Below are positions 5,400 through 5,858 of a stretch of 5,858 nucleotides of DNA, piece by piece. Location: assembly GCA_016789625.1 (NCBI GenBank), contig JAEUQS010000010.1, positions 1 through 5,858 on the forward strand, written 5' to 3'. The DNA is from Acidobacteriota bacterium. GTDB lineage: Bacteria; Acidobacteriota; Thermoanaerobaculia; UBA5066. The stretch's first letter is position 1; every line of letters begins with the position of its first letter. The translations under genes and the position numbers were made by a program. Under the pieces are notes generated by a model. That model did not search any database. It saw nothing but the letters and a program-made list of their open reading frames with translations, and was not told the DNA's origin.

Positions 5400-5858
5400 T
5401 CAGAGCTTCATCACGAACGCGGCGACGAGGGAGGAGTCCGCCTTCTTCAGCGAAGGATCGGGCGGCCGGGTCTTGTAGTCGGTGGTGTAGCCGACCTTGA
5501 GCTCGCTGTGCTTCGTGATGGCCGTCGAGACGAAAATTTCGTTGCGATAGTACGCGTCCCCGAAATCGTCCGCTTTCCAGAGGCCCGAAAAGGCCTGTCC
5601 GAGACTCGCCGTGGGCGAGATCTTCCACGAGAACGCCTCCGCGGCCCGCACCGAGAAGGCCGAGTTCGACTGAGACGCGCGGTACCCGGCCGTGCCGAAG
5701 ACTCCCCGCTCCGGGTTCTTCTCGAAGAAGCCGCCGATGCCGGCCTCGGCCGACAGGGCGAACGCGTCCGTCTTGAGGATCTTGTAGCCCACGCCCGCGG
5801 TGGGAGAGACCAGATAGCTGATCTCCTTGAACTTGTCCCTCAGCCAGGCGACCTGACC
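5400..5858 (-). CDS. DUF481 / YdiY-like outer-membrane protein, C-terminal part (5' end beyond window)
   Basis: 153 codons including stop TGA (5402-5400) are visible; the frame stays open to the right edge with GQVAWLRDKFKEISYLVSPTAG ahead of the in-frame GTG at 5792, so that GTG is not the start. The pattern WLRDKFKEISYLVSPTAGVGYK, GIGGFFEKNPE, AFSWKISPTASLGQAFSG, EIFVSTAITKHSELKVGYTTDYKTRPPD and a final short strand AAFVMKL fits the DUF481 family, whose member YdiY is annotated as a salt-induced outer-membrane protein. Alternating hydrophobic and polar residues and aromatic girdles fit a beta-barrel. The C-terminus ends in Leu rather than the common Phe. It precedes mscL by 22 nt on the same strand, suggesting a shared transcript linked to osmotic or envelope stress. 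Promoter and signal peptide lie outside the window. The family call rests on motif memory. Confidence 0.82.
   Translation of the reverse strand, partial: GQVAWLRDKFKEISYLVSPTAGVGYKILKTDAFALSAEAGIGGFFEKNPERGVFGTAGYRASQSNSAFSVRAAEAFSWKISPTASLGQAFSGLWKADDFGDAYYRNEIFVSTAITKHSELKVGYTTDYKTRPPDPSLKKADSSLVAAFVMKL

Noticed and set aside
5374..5628. Minus-strand 84-codon frame overlapping the DUF481 gene end
   Set aside because: It overlaps the DUF481 coding region in another frame and has no protein-like features.

Overview
The window is GC-rich chromosomal DNA with codon third positions strongly biased to G or C. It comes from a Gram-negative-type bacterium: it encodes an outer-membrane barrel protein, a secreted DUF1800 protein and MscL. 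The secreted protein opens with a domain of the 'FYTVTPCR-FDTR ... LDVNGYF' type, which I associate mainly with Acidobacteriota, especially Thermoanaerobaculia/Holophagae-like lineages. That taxonomic placement is an inference from memory, not a search result. There are no RNA genes, insertion sequences or CRISPR arrays.

Layout. (1) Positions 1-1012, minus strand: the N-terminal 337 residues of a large secreted protein that runs off the left edge (signal peptide, 'PCR-FDTR' domain, PKD/Ig-like domain, start of DUF1800). (2) Positions 1013-1171: a divergent intergenic region holding the control signals of both flanking units. (3) Positions 1172-4963, plus strand: three overlapping genes that look like one operon. 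They are a cytosolic receiver-histidine kinase, a protein with a C-terminal PP2C-like domain whose metal-binding motifs are largely lost, and an unrecognised membrane protein. The start of the third gene is filled by an in-frame 48-bp tandem repeat (five units, the last degenerate). (4) A hairpin at the 4963 stop codon separates this operon from a convergent pair on the minus strand. (5) Positions 4973-5858, minus strand: mscL preceded by a DUF481 (YdiY-like) outer-membrane protein gene that runs off the right edge.

How they may work together. The kinase has no sensory domain except its receiver, so it probably takes phosphoryl groups from another kinase. Its translational coupling (4-bp GTGA overlap) to a PP2C-like protein, and then to a small membrane protein, suggests a signalling module with a membrane component. 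The phosphatase-like protein is more likely a regulator or scaffold than a standard metal-dependent phosphatase. The mscL/DUF481 pair fits an osmotic or envelope-stress unit.

The most unusual items are the repeat array, which sits just after the stop codon of one gene and inside the start of the next, and the degenerate PP2C domain beside a receiver-kinase.
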